Shown: in pieces, positions 1 to 8,974 of the stretch
How the letters are laid out: each line of letters begins with the position of its first letter
Numbering within the stretch: position 1 is the stretch's first letter
Assembly: GCA_030412945.1 (NCBI GenBank)
Contig: JAUHJS010000001.1
Coordinates: forward strand, 573,709-637,708
Reading direction: 5' to 3'
Length of the DNA stretch: 64,000 nt
Source of the DNA: Shiella aurantiaca
Lineage (GTDB): Bacteria > Bacteroidota > Bacteroidia > Cytophagales > Cyclobacteriaceae
Notes under the pieces: model-generated
What the model was told of the DNA's origin: nothing
Seen by the model: only the letters and a program-made list of their open reading frames with translations
Database searches by the model: none
Program-made: the position numbers and the translations under genes

Positions 1-100
1 TAGGTATTATCAAAATCTAAGCCCCACCTCCCGCGTGTTTAATCATTTCGTTTTGTAAAAAATAAAACTAACCAAGGCTATTTTTTCGTAAGTTCGGGGT

Positions 101-1330
101 ATGAAAGTGGCAGCATTCCCAAAAAACGAATCGGAAAGACTCAAAGCTTTAGAGGCTTTAGATATTTTGGATACGGTTCCTGAGAAGGAATATCAGGAGA
201 TTGTGGAACTGGCCTCCGAAATCTGTCAATCACCCATTTCTCTGGTCACTTTGGTAGACGAAGATCGGCAATGGTTCAAAGCAAAAAAAGGCTTAGCAGC
301 TAGTGAAACCTCTCGTAATTCCGCCTTTTGCGCTCATGCTATATTACGGCCAAATGAGCTAATGGAGGTGGAAGATACAGCCTATGATGAGCGCTTTATC
401 GATAACCCTTTGGTACTAGGTGATCCGAATATCCGCTTTTATGCTGGCATGCCCATAAAAAGTGAATCGGGCTATCCATTGGGTACTTTATGTGTGATTG
501 ATACTGTGCCCAGAAAACTTAATGACTTCCAAAGACAAGCTTTACAAACTCTTGCTAATCAAGTAAATAAACAACTTGAACTTAGGGAGAAGGTAGCCAA
601 TCTGGAACGTATTCAGCGGGAATTGGAGGAGCAAAAGCAACAACTATCTGAAATGGGTGCTACTAAAGACCGCCTACTTGCCATTATTGGGCATGATTTA
701 AAAAGTCCCCTAGTAAATATTCGCTCAACCATCTCCCTTTTTGAGGACAACAGCCTGAGCGAAAAAGAAATCAAAGAGATGTTCCCTCAGCTTGCCTCGG
801 GGGTAGATAGTACGGTAGACCTTGTAGAAAATCTTCTCAAATGGGCACATGCCAAATTTGGCGATGAGCATACCGTTATCGAGACAGTATATCCTTTCCA
901 GCTTGCTCAAGAAATAGGTTTGCTGTATCACCAGGCTATGAAAAAGAAGAATATTGTATTTCTAAATCATTTGGCCTCTGATTTAGCTATTCATACTGAT
1001 AAAAATGTACTTAGTTTTCTTTTCAGAAACCTTATCAGCAATGCCATCAAATTCACTTCGAATGGAAACATTAGTGTAGCCTATCGAAAGGAAAATCAAT
1101 TTCATTGCTTTCAAATCGTGGATTCCGGAATTGGAATCCCAGAAGATAAATTAGAATTGCTCTTTAGCTGGAACCAAAAGAAAGTGCGAAAAGGAACCTC
1201 TGGTGAAAAAGGAACCGGACTAGGCTTGCAAACCTGCCAAGAACTGACCGAAAAATTGGGTGGAACTCTTAGAGTAGAGAGCAAAGTGGGTCACGGAAGC
1301 ACTTTTAGTATCTTATTGCCAATTATTTAG
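101..1330 (+). CDS. GAF-domain sensor histidine kinase
   Basis: Cytoplasmic two-component sensor kinase of 409 residues. An N-terminal GAF domain (about residues 20-160, ending in a typical GTLCVID stretch) is followed by a coiled coil (160-190). The HisKA box has the phospho-acceptor His198 in GHDLKSP. The HATPase domain shows an N box (NLISNAIKF), a G1 box (DSGIGIP) and a G2 box (GTGLGLQ). No membrane segment is visible, so the GAF domain probably senses a soluble ligand, light or redox state. No response regulator is adjacent, so its partner is unknown. The ATG at 101 directly precedes well-conserved sequence. The next gene starts on the base after the stop codon, which suggests co-transcription. 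Confidence 0.9.
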   Translation: MKVAAFPKNESERLKALEALDILDTVPEKEYQEIVELASEICQSPISLVTLVDEDRQWFKAKKGLAASETSRNSAFCAHAILRPNELMEVEDTAYDERFIDNPLVLGDPNIRFYAGMPIKSESGYPLGTLCVIDTVPRKLNDFQRQALQTLANQVNKQLELREKVANLERIQRELEEQKQQLSEMGATKDRLLAIIGHDLKSPLVNIRSTISLFEDNSLSEKEIKEMFPQLASGVDSTVDLVENLLKWAHAKFGDEHTVIETVYPFQLAQEIGLLYHQAMKKKNIVFLNHLASDLAIHTDKNVLSFLFRNLISNAIKFTSNGNISVAYRKENQFHCFQIVDSGIGIPEDKLELLFSWNQKKVRKGTSGEKGTGLGLQTCQELTEKLGGTLRVESKVGHGSTFSILLPII

Positions 1331-1816
1331 ATGAATTCACTTAACATTCGCAGCGCCAGACCAGCAGATGCTGCTCTTATCCTTTCCCTAATTAAAGAAC
1401 TGGCCGCATACGAAAAACTCAGCCATGAGGTAAGCGCCACTGAAGCCGATATTCAATCCGCCTTATTTATGCCACAAGCATCCGTGGAATGCGTGATAGC
1501 CGAATGGGAAGGTCTTCCCGTGGGTTTTGCCCTGTTTTTCAGCAATTTCTCTACTTTCTTGAGCAAAAAGGGGCTTTATCTGGAAGATTTGTATGTAAAA
1601 CCCGAATACCGGGGAAAGAAAATCGGGAAAAGTCTCCTGCTCCATTTAGTACAAATCGCACATGAAAGAGGCTATGGGCGCATGGAATGGGCCGTATTAG
1701 ATTGGAATACGCCTTCAATAGATTTCTACAAAAGCTTAGGTGCTTGCCCCATGGACGAGTGGACGATCTTCCGGCTAAACCGTGGGCAAATGGCGCACTT
1801 ACTAAGCGATAAATAA
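1331..1816 (+). CDS. GNAT N-acetyltransferase, SSAT/diamine-like
   Basis: Acetyl-CoA-dependent N-acetyltransferase of 161 residues. The GNAT core is clear: EDLYVKPEYRGKKIGKSLL carries the R/Q-x-x-G-x-G/A pyrophosphate loop, and the C-terminal WNTPSIDFYKSLGA segment is the usual beta5-alpha4 region. Overall pattern (an N-terminal KELAAYEKL segment and a C-terminal DEWTIFRL ending) matches the spermidine/spermine or thialysine N-acetyltransferase group, so a polyamine or other small amine is a likely substrate. That is family-level inference. It follows the histidine kinase with no gap. Confidence 0.85.
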   Translation: MNSLNIRSARPADAALILSLIKELAAYEKLSHEVSATEADIQSALFMPQASVECVIAEWEGLPVGFALFFSNFSTFLSKKGLYLEDLYVKPEYRGKKIGKSLLLHLVQIAHERGYGRMEWAVLDWNTPSIDFYKSLGACPMDEWTIFRLNRGQMAHLLSDK

Positions 1817-1878
1817 ATGGCCCTTTGTGCTTGTAATTCTTTCTTTTAGCCGATATTGAAGGGAGATTTCGCCCCATC

Positions 1879-2316
1879 ATGATACGTTTGCTCTTATACC
1901 GCCTCTATCAGTTGCTACTTTTGCTTTGCCCCTTTGCCATGGGGTATTTACTGATAAGCAATTCTTTGCCTCTTTTGTCGGATGAGATATGGCCTTACCT
2001 AACCGAAAGCCAGCACCTGAGCTACCACAGCCTGTGGAAACCGCTTATTTACTATGAAATTATCGGGCAGAGCTTTTTTCTAATTTTTTCTGCGTGGCTT
2101 GGGATAGTGCATTTCAGAAATCCTATTCTTTTCTGGAAAATAACAGCCAGCTTTCATCTCTCCTATTTCCTTTTCTTTATCAGCGATTATTTTCTCACCC
2201 AAGCCATTCCGGCCTTAGAAGCCGCGGTAGATGTGGCTCAAATTACCTTTTTGGTACAGTCGGCCCTTCTGTTGGGTTTAGGCTATTTTGCTAAGCGCTA
2301 CGCCCAGACAAACTAA
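1879..2316 (+). CDS. Small integral membrane protein, unknown
   Basis: I do not recognise this 145-residue protein. It is very hydrophobic, with about four membrane segments (residues roughly 8-28, 53-75, 80-105 and 122-140) joined by short loops, and has no catalytic motif I can see. It begins 62 bases after the acetyltransferase. It ends a few bases before the convergent phosphatase gene (2322-2798), and no hairpin separates them. Real coding is supported by its length, its alternating hydrophobic pattern and the lack of a better overlapping frame. Confidence 0.6.
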   Translation: MIRLLLYRLYQLLLLLCPFAMGYLLISNSLPLLSDEIWPYLTESQHLSYHSLWKPLIYYEIIGQSFFLIFSAWLGIVHFRNPILFWKITASFHLSYFLFFISDYFLTQAIPALEAAVDVAQITFLVQSALLLGLGYFAKRYAQTN

Positions 2317-2321
2317 TGTAA

Positions 2322-2798
2322 TTACGGATGAATCTGGATAAGCCTTCCTGTAGCTTGGCTCACCTCCGCCCATAGCATATTTTCCAAGCGGATGTGCACC
2401 ATACCAGCGGTTGGCAATTGGCCTACTTCCTCTTGGGTTAGGTATTCGGCCAAATAGCTAATGGTTGGGTTATGCCCTACCAAAGCTACAGCGGCTTTAC
2501 TTTCGGCAATTTCATTGATGGCTTTAAGCAAAATACGGGGCGAAGCTTCATACAAATCTTCTTGCTCAATGAGCTCACAACTGTTGTCGAGACATGAAAG
2601 AATCAGTCGGGCGGTTTCCAAAGCACGCGGAGCGGCACTGGCCAGCATAAACTGAGGCTTAATGTTTTGTTCTGAGATATACACCCCCAACATTTTGGCT
2701 TCGCGCATGCCTTCGGAGGTTAGCATTCTGTCAAAATCTTGATTTCGGCTACTCGCTTGGGCAGCTTCGGCATGGCGTATCAAGAACAAATCTTTCAT
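2322..2798 (-). CDS. sixA: SixA-family phosphohistidine phosphatase
   Basis: Histidine phosphatase superfamily enzyme of 158 residues, the size of SixA. The RHG motif LFLIRHAEA at the N-terminus supplies the nucleophilic histidine, and VALVGHNPTISYLAEYL holds the second conserved histidine. SixA removes phosphate from phosphohistidine, for example on histidine-containing phosphotransfer domains. That target is family knowledge and is not shown here. The protein has no signal peptide, so it should be cytosolic. It is transcribed divergently from topA. Confidence 0.85.
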   Translation of the reverse strand: MKDLFLIRHAEAAQASSRNQDFDRMLTSEGMREAKMLGVYISEQNIKPQFMLASAAPRALETARLILSCLDNSCELIEQEDLYEASPRILLKAINEIAESKAAVALVGHNPTISYLAEYLTQEEVGQLPTAGMVHIRLENMLWAEVSQATGRLIQIHP

Positions 2799-2860
2799 GG
2801 TGTGGTTAAGTGCTTTGTATCATTTAAAAATAAGGGTTTCGTGAACCGAAACCGAATCAG

Positions 2861-2893
2861 TTTGCATTTTAATTTATTTTTTAATGATATTTG
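2861..2893 (+). promoter_or_regulatory. Probable topA promoter
   Basis: TTTG at 2861-2864, a 21-base spacer, then GATATTTG at 2886-2893. This is one mismatch from the Bacteroidota -7 consensus TAnnTTTG. It lies 22 bases before the chosen topA ATG and would give a short leader. Confidence 0.35.
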
Positions 2894-2914
2894 ACCCACT
2901 CTAAATTAGATACA

Positions 2915-5230
2915 ATGGCCAAAAACCTCGTAATTGTAGAATCTCCAGCCAAAGCCAAAACCATAGAAGGATACCTCGGAAAAGACTTTACGGTCACTTC
3001 CAGTTACGGTCACGTGCGCGACTTACCCAAAGGCGATAAGGCCATAGATATCAAGGCGGGATTCAAGCCAACCTACGAGGTAACAGCCGATAAAAAGGAG
3101 GTAATCAAGAACTTAAAGAAGCTCACCAAAGAAAGCGACATCGTGTACCTCGCATCCGATGATGACCGTGAGGGAGAGGCCATTGCTTGGCATTTGAAAG
3201 AATCGCTCAACTTGGATGATGCCAAAACCAGACGTATCGTATTTAGGGAAATTACCAAAAATGCTATCCTGAATTCCATACAAAGCCCGCGCGGCATTGA
3301 TATGGATTTGGTGAATGCTCAGCAAGCAAGGCGCATCCTCGACCGCCTTGTAGGTTTTGAGCTTTCGCCTATACTTTGGAAAAAAATCAAAGCCGGATTA
3401 TCGGCCGGACGAGTACAATCGGTGGCTGTTCGCCTGATAGTAGACCGTGAGCGCGAGATTGAAAAATTTAAAGCCCAATCCGATTATCGCGTAACGGCTC
3501 AGTTTAAACCGGAAAAAGGAAAAAGTTTTCAGGCCGAACTGAGCAAACGCCTAAAAGTAGAAGACGAAGCCAAAGCCTTTTTGGAGCGCTGCATTGGCGC
3601 GACCTATAAAGTGGAAAACCTAGAAGTAAAACCCGCCAAAAAATCTCCTGCACCGCCTTTTACTACCTCTACCTTGCAGCAAGAGGCCAGCCGTAAACTA
3701 GGCTTTTCGGTAGCGCAAACCATGAGCTTGGCGCAACGCCTCTACGAATCGGGTAAAATCACCTATATGCGTACCGATTCAGTAAATCTTTCGGATTTTG
3801 CCATTGAAAACGCTTCTAAGGAAATTACCGGAGCCTATGGCCCTGAATTTTTGCAGGTGCGTAAATACAAAACCAAATCAGAAAGTGCACAAGAGGCCCA
3901 CGAGGCCATTCGTCCTACCGACTTTGCCGCGCATGAAGCCGGTGAAGAACGTAACGAACAACGCTTGTACGAATTGATTTGGAAGCGTGCCATAGCCTCG
4001 CAAATGGCCGAGGCCGAGCTAGAAAGAACCGTGGCCACCATTGGTATTTCTACCACGCCAGAGAAATTTACCGCACAAGGAGAAATCATCAAATTTGAAG
4101 GATTCTTAAAAGTATACCTAGAATCTACCGATGATGAAGAAGATGAAAACAATCAATCCATTTTGCCTGCATTGGCTGTAAACCAAGCCTTGGATATGGA
4201 CAAAATGCTGGCTACAGAGCGCTTTTCGCGTCCGCCAGCACGCTATTCAGAGGCGGCCTTGGTAAAGAAATTAGAAGAACTGGGCATTGGCCGACCTTCT
4301 ACCTATGCCCCTACCATTAGCACCATACAAAAACGCGACTATGTGGTGAAAGAAAGTCGTGAGGGAAAAGAAAGAAGTTATCAGGAACTAAGCCTGAACA
4401 AAGATAAAGTGGTGGTGCAAACCAAAAAGGAAATCACCGGAACGGAAAAAGGAAAGCTATTCCCGACCAATATCGCGATGGTGGTGAACGACTTTTTGGT
4501 GGAGCATTTCCCTAATGTCATCGACTTCTCCTTTACAGCCGAAGTAGAAAAAGAATTTGATGAGATTGCCCACGGATCGAAAGTGTGGGAAAAAATGCTG
4601 GGCAATTTCTACGAAGGCTTTCATAGCAAAGTAGAAATCACCGAAAATATTGACCGTAGCGAGGTGGGTTCCTCTCGCGATATCGGCATCGACCCCAAAA
4701 GTGGGAAGAAAATTATAGCCCGCCTAGGCCGCTTTGGCCCTATAGTGCAGATTGGCGATTCCGAAGGAGAAGAAAAACCCCAATTTGCAAGTTTGAAGAA
4801 AGGCCAATTTATTGAAAGTATTAGCTTGGAAGACGCCCTGGAACTGTTCAAACTCCCGCGCGAGGTAGGCGAATGGAATGGAGAAACCTTGGTGGCTGCA
4901 GCCGGACGATTTGGCCCTTACATCAAATACGATGGCAAGTTTTATTCCCTTCCCAAAGGAGAAGATCCACTTTCCGTGAGCTTGGAGCGTTCCATCGAAA
5001 TCATCAAAGCCAAGCAAGAGGCCGATGCCAATAAGCTGATAAAGAGCTTTACTGAAAACGAGGAAGTACAAATACTCAATGGACAGTGGGGGCCTTATAT
5101 CAAGGTAGGTAAGAAGAATGTAAAAATCCCGAAGGATAAAAAAGCCGAGGATTTAACCTTGGCCGAATGCTTAGAACTGGCCGAAGCAGCCCCCGAAAAG
5201 AAAGGGCGATTTGTCAAGAAAAAGAAATAA
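2915..5230 (+). CDS. topA: DNA topoisomerase I
   Basis: Type IA topoisomerase of 771 residues, which relaxes negative supercoils by cutting one strand. The N-terminal Toprim domain begins with LVIVESPAKAKTIE and has the acidic DDDREGEAIAWH motif. The catalytic tyrosine is Tyr284 in ITYMRTDS. The C-terminus (after about residue 590) has repeated toprim-C-type modules (RFGPIVQIG, RFGPYIKYDG, WGPYIKVG) instead of the zinc fingers of E. coli TopA, and a lysine-rich tail, as is usual in Bacteroidota. I chose the ATG at 2915 over an upstream in-frame TTG at 2891 because the domain starts immediately and a promoter-like box overlaps the TTG. Confidence 0.97.
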   Translation: MAKNLVIVESPAKAKTIEGYLGKDFTVTSSYGHVRDLPKGDKAIDIKAGFKPTYEVTADKKEVIKNLKKLTKESDIVYLASDDDREGEAIAWHLKESLNLDDAKTRRIVFREITKNAILNSIQSPRGIDMDLVNAQQARRILDRLVGFELSPILWKKIKAGLSAGRVQSVAVRLIVDREREIEKFKAQSDYRVTAQFKPEKGKSFQAELSKRLKVEDEAKAFLERCIGATYKVENLEVKPAKKSPAPPFTTSTLQQEASRKLGFSVAQTMSLAQRLYESGKITYMRTDSVNLSDFAIENASKEITGAYGPEFLQVRKYKTKSESAQEAHEAIRPTDFAAHEAGEERNEQRLYELIWKRAIASQMAEAELERTVATIGISTTPEKFTAQGEIIKFEGFLKVYLESTDDEEDENNQSILPALAVNQALDMDKMLATERFSRPPARYSEAALVKKLEELGIGRPSTYAPTISTIQKRDYVVKESREGKERSYQELSLNKDKVVVQTKKEITGTEKGKLFPTNIAMVVNDFLVEHFPNVIDFSFTAEVEKEFDEIAHGSKVWEKMLGNFYEGFHSKVEITENIDRSEVGSSRDIGIDPKSGKKIIARLGRFGPIVQIGDSEGEEKPQFASLKKGQFIESISLEDALELFKLPREVGEWNGETLVAAAGRFGPYIKYDGKFYSLPKGEDPLSVSLERSIEIIKAKQEADANKLIKSFTENEEVQILNGQWGPYIKVGKKNVKIPKDKKAEDLTLAECLELAEAAPEKKGRFVKKKK

Positions 5231-5232
5231 GT

Positions 5233-5259
5233 AAAAGGCTCCTTAATGGAGCCTTTTTT
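5233..5259 (+). terminator. Intrinsic terminator of topA
   Basis: AAAAGGCTCC, loop TTAAT, GGAGCCTTTT followed by more T, three bases after the topA stop codon. A perfect 10-base-pair stem with a U tract. Confidence 0.9.
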
Positions 5260-5435
5260 ATTAGCTATAAGTAACTGACTATAAGTGCAATATCAAGTAA
5301 CGGATTCAAAATTGCACTATTCCATTGAAATCTATCGTCCAAAGAAATTATACCTCCTATTTGTTTTATTTTCTTTTACAAAAGCTTAACATTTGTATGC
5401 CGAAATGAGCGAACACCCCATAAACCCTCCTGTTC

Positions 5436-7850
5436 ATGAATGCAACTATCCGAACCAAAGTAGCCTTGAGCTTGGCTATTCTAGGAATAATGGCAGCCGC
5501 TGCTGCACTTGTGAATTACTTTAGCTTGGAGTCGCTCCAAGACAAAAAGAACCAACTCACCCAACACATATTGCCTGCCCGCGAATGGATGAAAGATATT
5601 CAGGGCAATGTGTTTACCGCCCACGGCTGGATTGCCTCTTATCTTGAAACGGGTAATGAGGAATATCCACAACTTTGGAAAGACACCTGGGCCAACACCC
5701 AAATTTCCTTGGACTACCTCAAGAGATCTAAAGACATAATGCAGGGTGAAAGTATGCAAACGCAGTTTTTGCAAATGCAAAGCTTGCTGACTTCGCTCTA
5801 CGAAAATCAAGAAGAGATTATCGGACAGGTACGTTCGGAAATCAAAATGAGTGAATACAAAGGAGGGCAAAACGATGCAGGGGCGCGCGATAAACTTATT
5901 CAACGCCTCACCGATCGTTCGCTTGCCCCGGCTCGGGAGATAAACCTGATTGCGCTTAATTTTCTTACCAGTTTTCAAAATCAGGCAGATACCAATCAAG
6001 CTGCTATTCATTCTGAAATCAACAATACCAAATTATTCTTTGGCTTATATGCCCTCGCTGCTCTCATCTTTAGCAGCTTGGCAGTAGTATTAATTACCCG
6101 CCACATCCGGTCGGGTTTCTCACGCATAGAAAACACACTTAGCACCATCAAAGGCGGCTATATCCCTGATCCCCTTCCGCTACATGCTGATGAAACGCGG
6201 CCTTTGGAAAAGTCGCTGAATGCAATCAGCACGCAGCTCAAGCATGTAAAAGATATTGCGCTGGAAATAGGTGATGGCAAGTTTGAAACCCACATCAAGG
6301 CCTTTGACAATCAAGGTGCCATTGGTCAGTCTATTGCCCGCATGCACGAAAGTTTGCAGCAAGTGGCTGTGAAAGACAAACAAAGGAACTGGGTAAACGA
6401 GGGTTTTGCCAAATTCGGTGACATCCTGCGCAGACATACCGATGATATTTCCGCCCTATGCGAAGAAGTTATTATTTCCTTAGTAAAATACGTGCATGCC
6501 AACCAAGGCGCTATTTTCCTGATTCAAAAGGCCGGAACAGAGGCCGAACACCTGAAGGCCGTAGCCTGCTATGCTTATGAGCGTAAAAAGCGCCTCGAAA
6601 AAGAAATCCTGAAAGGCGAAGGTACAGTAGGCCAGGCTTGGCAAGAGCGCGATACGGTATTGCTTACCGATATCCCTCAAGAATACATCACCATCCGCTC
6701 TGGGTTAGGCAGCAGCTCTCCCACTACCCTATTGGTGGTCCCGCTTTGTGTGAATGATGAAATTGTTGGGGTAATGGAAATGGCTTCTTTCAAAAACTTT
6801 GCTCCCTTTGAAGTGGAATTTGTGAAAAAGCTGGCCGAAACCATTGCGGCTTCTGTACTCACCACTCAGCGAAACGAGCAAACTTCCCTCCTGCTGGAAG
6901 AATCCAAGCAAATGGCGGAGGAAATGCAGGCGCAAGAAGAAGAAATGCGCCAAAACATGGAAGAGCTTCAAGCCACCCAAGAAGAAATGCAAAGAGCCCA
7001 GTTGGAGTCACGCACCAAAGAAGCCAATTTAAATGCCCTTATTAATAATACATCAGATACCATTTTCGCAATCGACCGCAACTACCATATTACGGTAGTG
7101 AACAAAACCTTGAAGGATAAATACGCGGCTATGGGCATAGATTTGGCTGTTGGCAATAGTATACTGGAGGTATTGCCCGAACACCTGCGCGAGAAATGGA
7201 AGGCTCGCTACGACCGTGCTTTGGCCGGAGAGCGCTACACGCAATTGGAAGAAAGCAGCGGAAGCCAAGGAAGCAAGTTTGTGGAAACCTATCACAACCC
7301 TATTCGCAATGAACAAGGTGAGGTGATTGGCGTATCGGTAATTGCTCGCGATGTGACCGAGTCGGTACTGGCGCAAAAAGAAATCAAACAAAAGCAATCG
7401 ACCCTACATTCGCTTATCGACACCATGGACGACACCTATTGTGCCGTAGACCGCAACTATAAAATATTGGTGGCCAACCAAGCCTTGAGAAATCGCTTTG
7501 AAGCCACCGGCATACAGCTACATGTGGGCGAGAACATCTTTGATAAACTACCCAAAGAGCAACATCAGGTCTGGAAAGAACGCTACGATAGATGCCTAAA
7601 TGGGGAAAGTTATATCATTACCCAAGAAAGAAAGGTAAATGAAACCACCCTTATCATCGAAGGGCACTACCACCCGATTACCGATGAGGACGGCAATATC
7701 ATCGGGGCTTCGGTGATGTCGAAAGATATTACGGCCTACAAGCAAGCCATGGATGAGAAGAAAGAACGTGATCAGGTAATTAGTAAAATCAAAAACCAAT
7801 TGGGTGTAAACCAATACGAAATGCTATTGGAAGCCGCTTTAGGGAAATAA
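5436..7850 (+). CDS. Membrane sensor, HAMP-GAF-PAS-PAS, no output domain
   Basis: An 804-residue sensory protein. There is a membrane segment at residues 8-28, an extracytoplasmic helical region (29-198), a second membrane segment (199-221), a HAMP-like linker, a GAF domain (about 335-490) and a glutamine/glutamate-rich coiled coil (490-530). Two related PAS domains follow (about 535-655 and 665-775), both with YHITVVN/YKILVAN-type starts and P-I endings. The sequence ends at QYEMLLEAALGK. I find no HisKA, HATPase, GGDEF, EAL, methyl-accepting or PP2C domain, so it must signal through a partner. No kinase gene is adjacent. It has its own terminator downstream. Confidence 0.85.
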   Translation: MNATIRTKVALSLAILGIMAAAAALVNYFSLESLQDKKNQLTQHILPAREWMKDIQGNVFTAHGWIASYLETGNEEYPQLWKDTWANTQISLDYLKRSKDIMQGESMQTQFLQMQSLLTSLYENQEEIIGQVRSEIKMSEYKGGQNDAGARDKLIQRLTDRSLAPAREINLIALNFLTSFQNQADTNQAAIHSEINNTKLFFGLYALAALIFSSLAVVLITRHIRSGFSRIENTLSTIKGGYIPDPLPLHADETRPLEKSLNAISTQLKHVKDIALEIGDGKFETHIKAFDNQGAIGQSIARMHESLQQVAVKDKQRNWVNEGFAKFGDILRRHTDDISALCEEVIISLVKYVHANQGAIFLIQKAGTEAEHLKAVACYAYERKKRLEKEILKGEGTVGQAWQERDTVLLTDIPQEYITIRSGLGSSSPTTLLVVPLCVNDEIVGVMEMASFKNFAPFEVEFVKKLAETIAASVLTTQRNEQTSLLLEESKQMAEEMQAQEEEMRQNMEELQATQEEMQRAQLESRTKEANLNALINNTSDTIFAIDRNYHITVVNKTLKDKYAAMGIDLAVGNSILEVLPEHLREKWKARYDRALAGERYTQLEESSGSQGSKFVETYHNPIRNEQGEVIGVSVIARDVTESVLAQKEIKQKQSTLHSLIDTMDDTYCAVDRNYKILVANQALRNRFEATGIQLHVGENIFDKLPKEQHQVWKERYDRCLNGESYIITQERKVNETTLIIEGHYHPITDEDGNIIGASVMSKDITAYKQAMDEKKERDQVISKIKNQLGVNQYEMLLEAALGK

Positions 7851-7854
7851 TAGT

Positions 7855-7886
7855 AAAAGGGTCAATTTTTCATTGATCCTTTTATT
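7855..7886 (+). terminator. Intrinsic terminator after the PAS sensor
   Basis: AAAAGGGTCAAT, loop, ATTGATCCTTTT with further T/A-rich sequence. Stem of 12 pairs with one G-T pair, just after the stop at 7850. Confidence 0.8.
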
Positions 7887-7890
7887 ATAT

Positions 7891-7924
7891 CTATATACAT
7901 AAGATTCAAATGCATATAGTATAT
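7891..7924. promoter_or_regulatory. Candidate PadR operator
   Basis: Imperfect inverted repeat: CTATAT at 7891-7896 faces ATATAG at 7914-7919, with an overlapping ATATAC (7893-7898) and GTATAT (7919-7924) pair. It ends 8 bases before the padR-like start codon. PadR proteins usually bind such AT-rich dyads at their own promoters. Direct binding is inference. Confidence 0.4.
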
Positions 7925-7931
7925 TTACAGT

Positions 7932-8264
7932 ATGTCGGATAAACACATACTAAAGGGGAGCCTACAGGCGATTATTCTACAACTCCTTACCGAGCAAGAC
8001 CGCATGTATGGCTACGAGATTACACAGAAAGTGAAACAACTCACCGCCAACGAATTACATCTTACGGAAGGCGCCTTATACCCCGCGCTTCACAAACTTG
8101 AAAGTGAGGGATTTCTTGAGGCCGAAGTAGAAGTAGTAGAAAATCGGGTACGCAAATACTACAAACTAACCTCCGAAGGAAAAACGGAAGCGGCCAATAA
8201 AGCGCTGGCCCTCTTAGAATCTTTTCGCCAGATTACCCAATTACTTCAAATCAAGCCCTTATGA
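7932..8264 (+). CDS. PadR-family transcriptional regulator
   Basis: A 110-residue winged-helix repressor of the short PadR class. The pattern is clear: GSLQAIILQLLTEQDRMYGYEI, then LHLTEGALYPALHKLE (recognition helix and wing), and RKYYKLTSEG before a C-terminal dimerisation helix. Short PadR proteins typically repress an adjacent membrane-protein or transporter operon and their own gene. Here the downstream membrane gene overlaps by 4 bases (ATGA), so the two are very likely translated from one message. The inducer is unknown. Confidence 0.92.
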   Translation: MSDKHILKGSLQAIILQLLTEQDRMYGYEITQKVKQLTANELHLTEGALYPALHKLESEGFLEAEVEVVENRVRKYYKLTSEGKTEAANKALALLESFRQITQLLQIKPL

Positions 8265-8938
8265 AACTAACGAAAGAGCAAATTGCAGAAATAAAAGGGT
8301 GGATTTCAAAAAAGGGCTTTACCGAGATTGACCTTCAATATGAAATCCTCGACCACATGGTGTGTGCGATGGAAGAATTGTTGGAAAAGAAGCCGAGCTT
8401 AACCCTGAGAGAAGCCTTTGATCAAGTGCATGCCGGATTTGGCATATTCGGATTTTTATCGGTGGAAGAAAGTATGCAAAAAAACCTGAGCCGTCAGATT
8501 TGGGCACGATTCAAAAAAGAGCTAAAAAACCTTTTCTTCACAGATGATTTCATACTGGTGGCATTGGTAGCAGCTATCTTGTATTTTACCGCACAGGTGC
8601 TTGCACAACATGCTGCCTATTGGTTTATTTTCCTCAGTCTACTAAGTTTTTTTGGCAATGGGTGGTATTTACTCAAAAGTCAAAAAATGACCCTAAAACA
8701 AGCTTGGCGCTATAAATATGTGAAGGTGTTGAATGAGGTAGGATTTGGCTTATACATCCCCATGCAGATTCTTATCCAGTTTCAGATGCGGCTACTTGCT
8801 CTCCCCGTCTCCTATCAACTCGGCATCTTAGGCAGCCTTGCTTTTGTCTTTATCATTTATTCCTTGGCCTGCACACGGGTGGCTCGTTGGGCATTCGAAC
8901 ACTATGGAGCACATTATCTTCGTTATGGACAGTTATAA
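8261..8938 (+). CDS. Membrane protein paired with PadR, unknown
   Basis: A 225-residue protein not assigned to a named family. The first 75 residues form a soluble helical domain (MKLTKEQIAEIKGW, LQYEILDHMVCAMEELL, LREAFDQVHAGFG) resembling the small helical domains that precede membrane regions in PadR-linked proteins. Four hydrophobic segments follow (about 95-115, 118-135, 160-180 and 187-207). The 4-base overlap with padR indicates translational coupling and suggests this is the regulated product. Padded helical-plus-membrane proteins beside PadR are often envelope-stress or export-related. That is inference only. Confidence 0.7.
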   Translation: MKLTKEQIAEIKGWISKKGFTEIDLQYEILDHMVCAMEELLEKKPSLTLREAFDQVHAGFGIFGFLSVEESMQKNLSRQIWARFKKELKNLFFTDDFILVALVAAILYFTAQVLAQHAAYWFIFLSLLSFFGNGWYLLKSQKMTLKQAWRYKYVKVLNEVGFGLYIPMQILIQFQMRLLALPVSYQLGILGSLAFVFIIYSLACTRVARWAFEHYGAHYLRYGQL

Positions 8939-8967
8939 AAAAAGGGCTTCTCTCGAAGCCCTTTTTT
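8937..8967. terminator. Bidirectional terminator
   Basis: GGGCTTC (8944-8950), loop TCTC, GAAGCCC (8955-8961), flanked by an A run on the left and T6 on the right. It sits between convergent genes (8261-8938 plus, 8975-11803 minus) and can serve both. Confidence 0.9.
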
Positions 8968-8974
8968 GTGGGTA

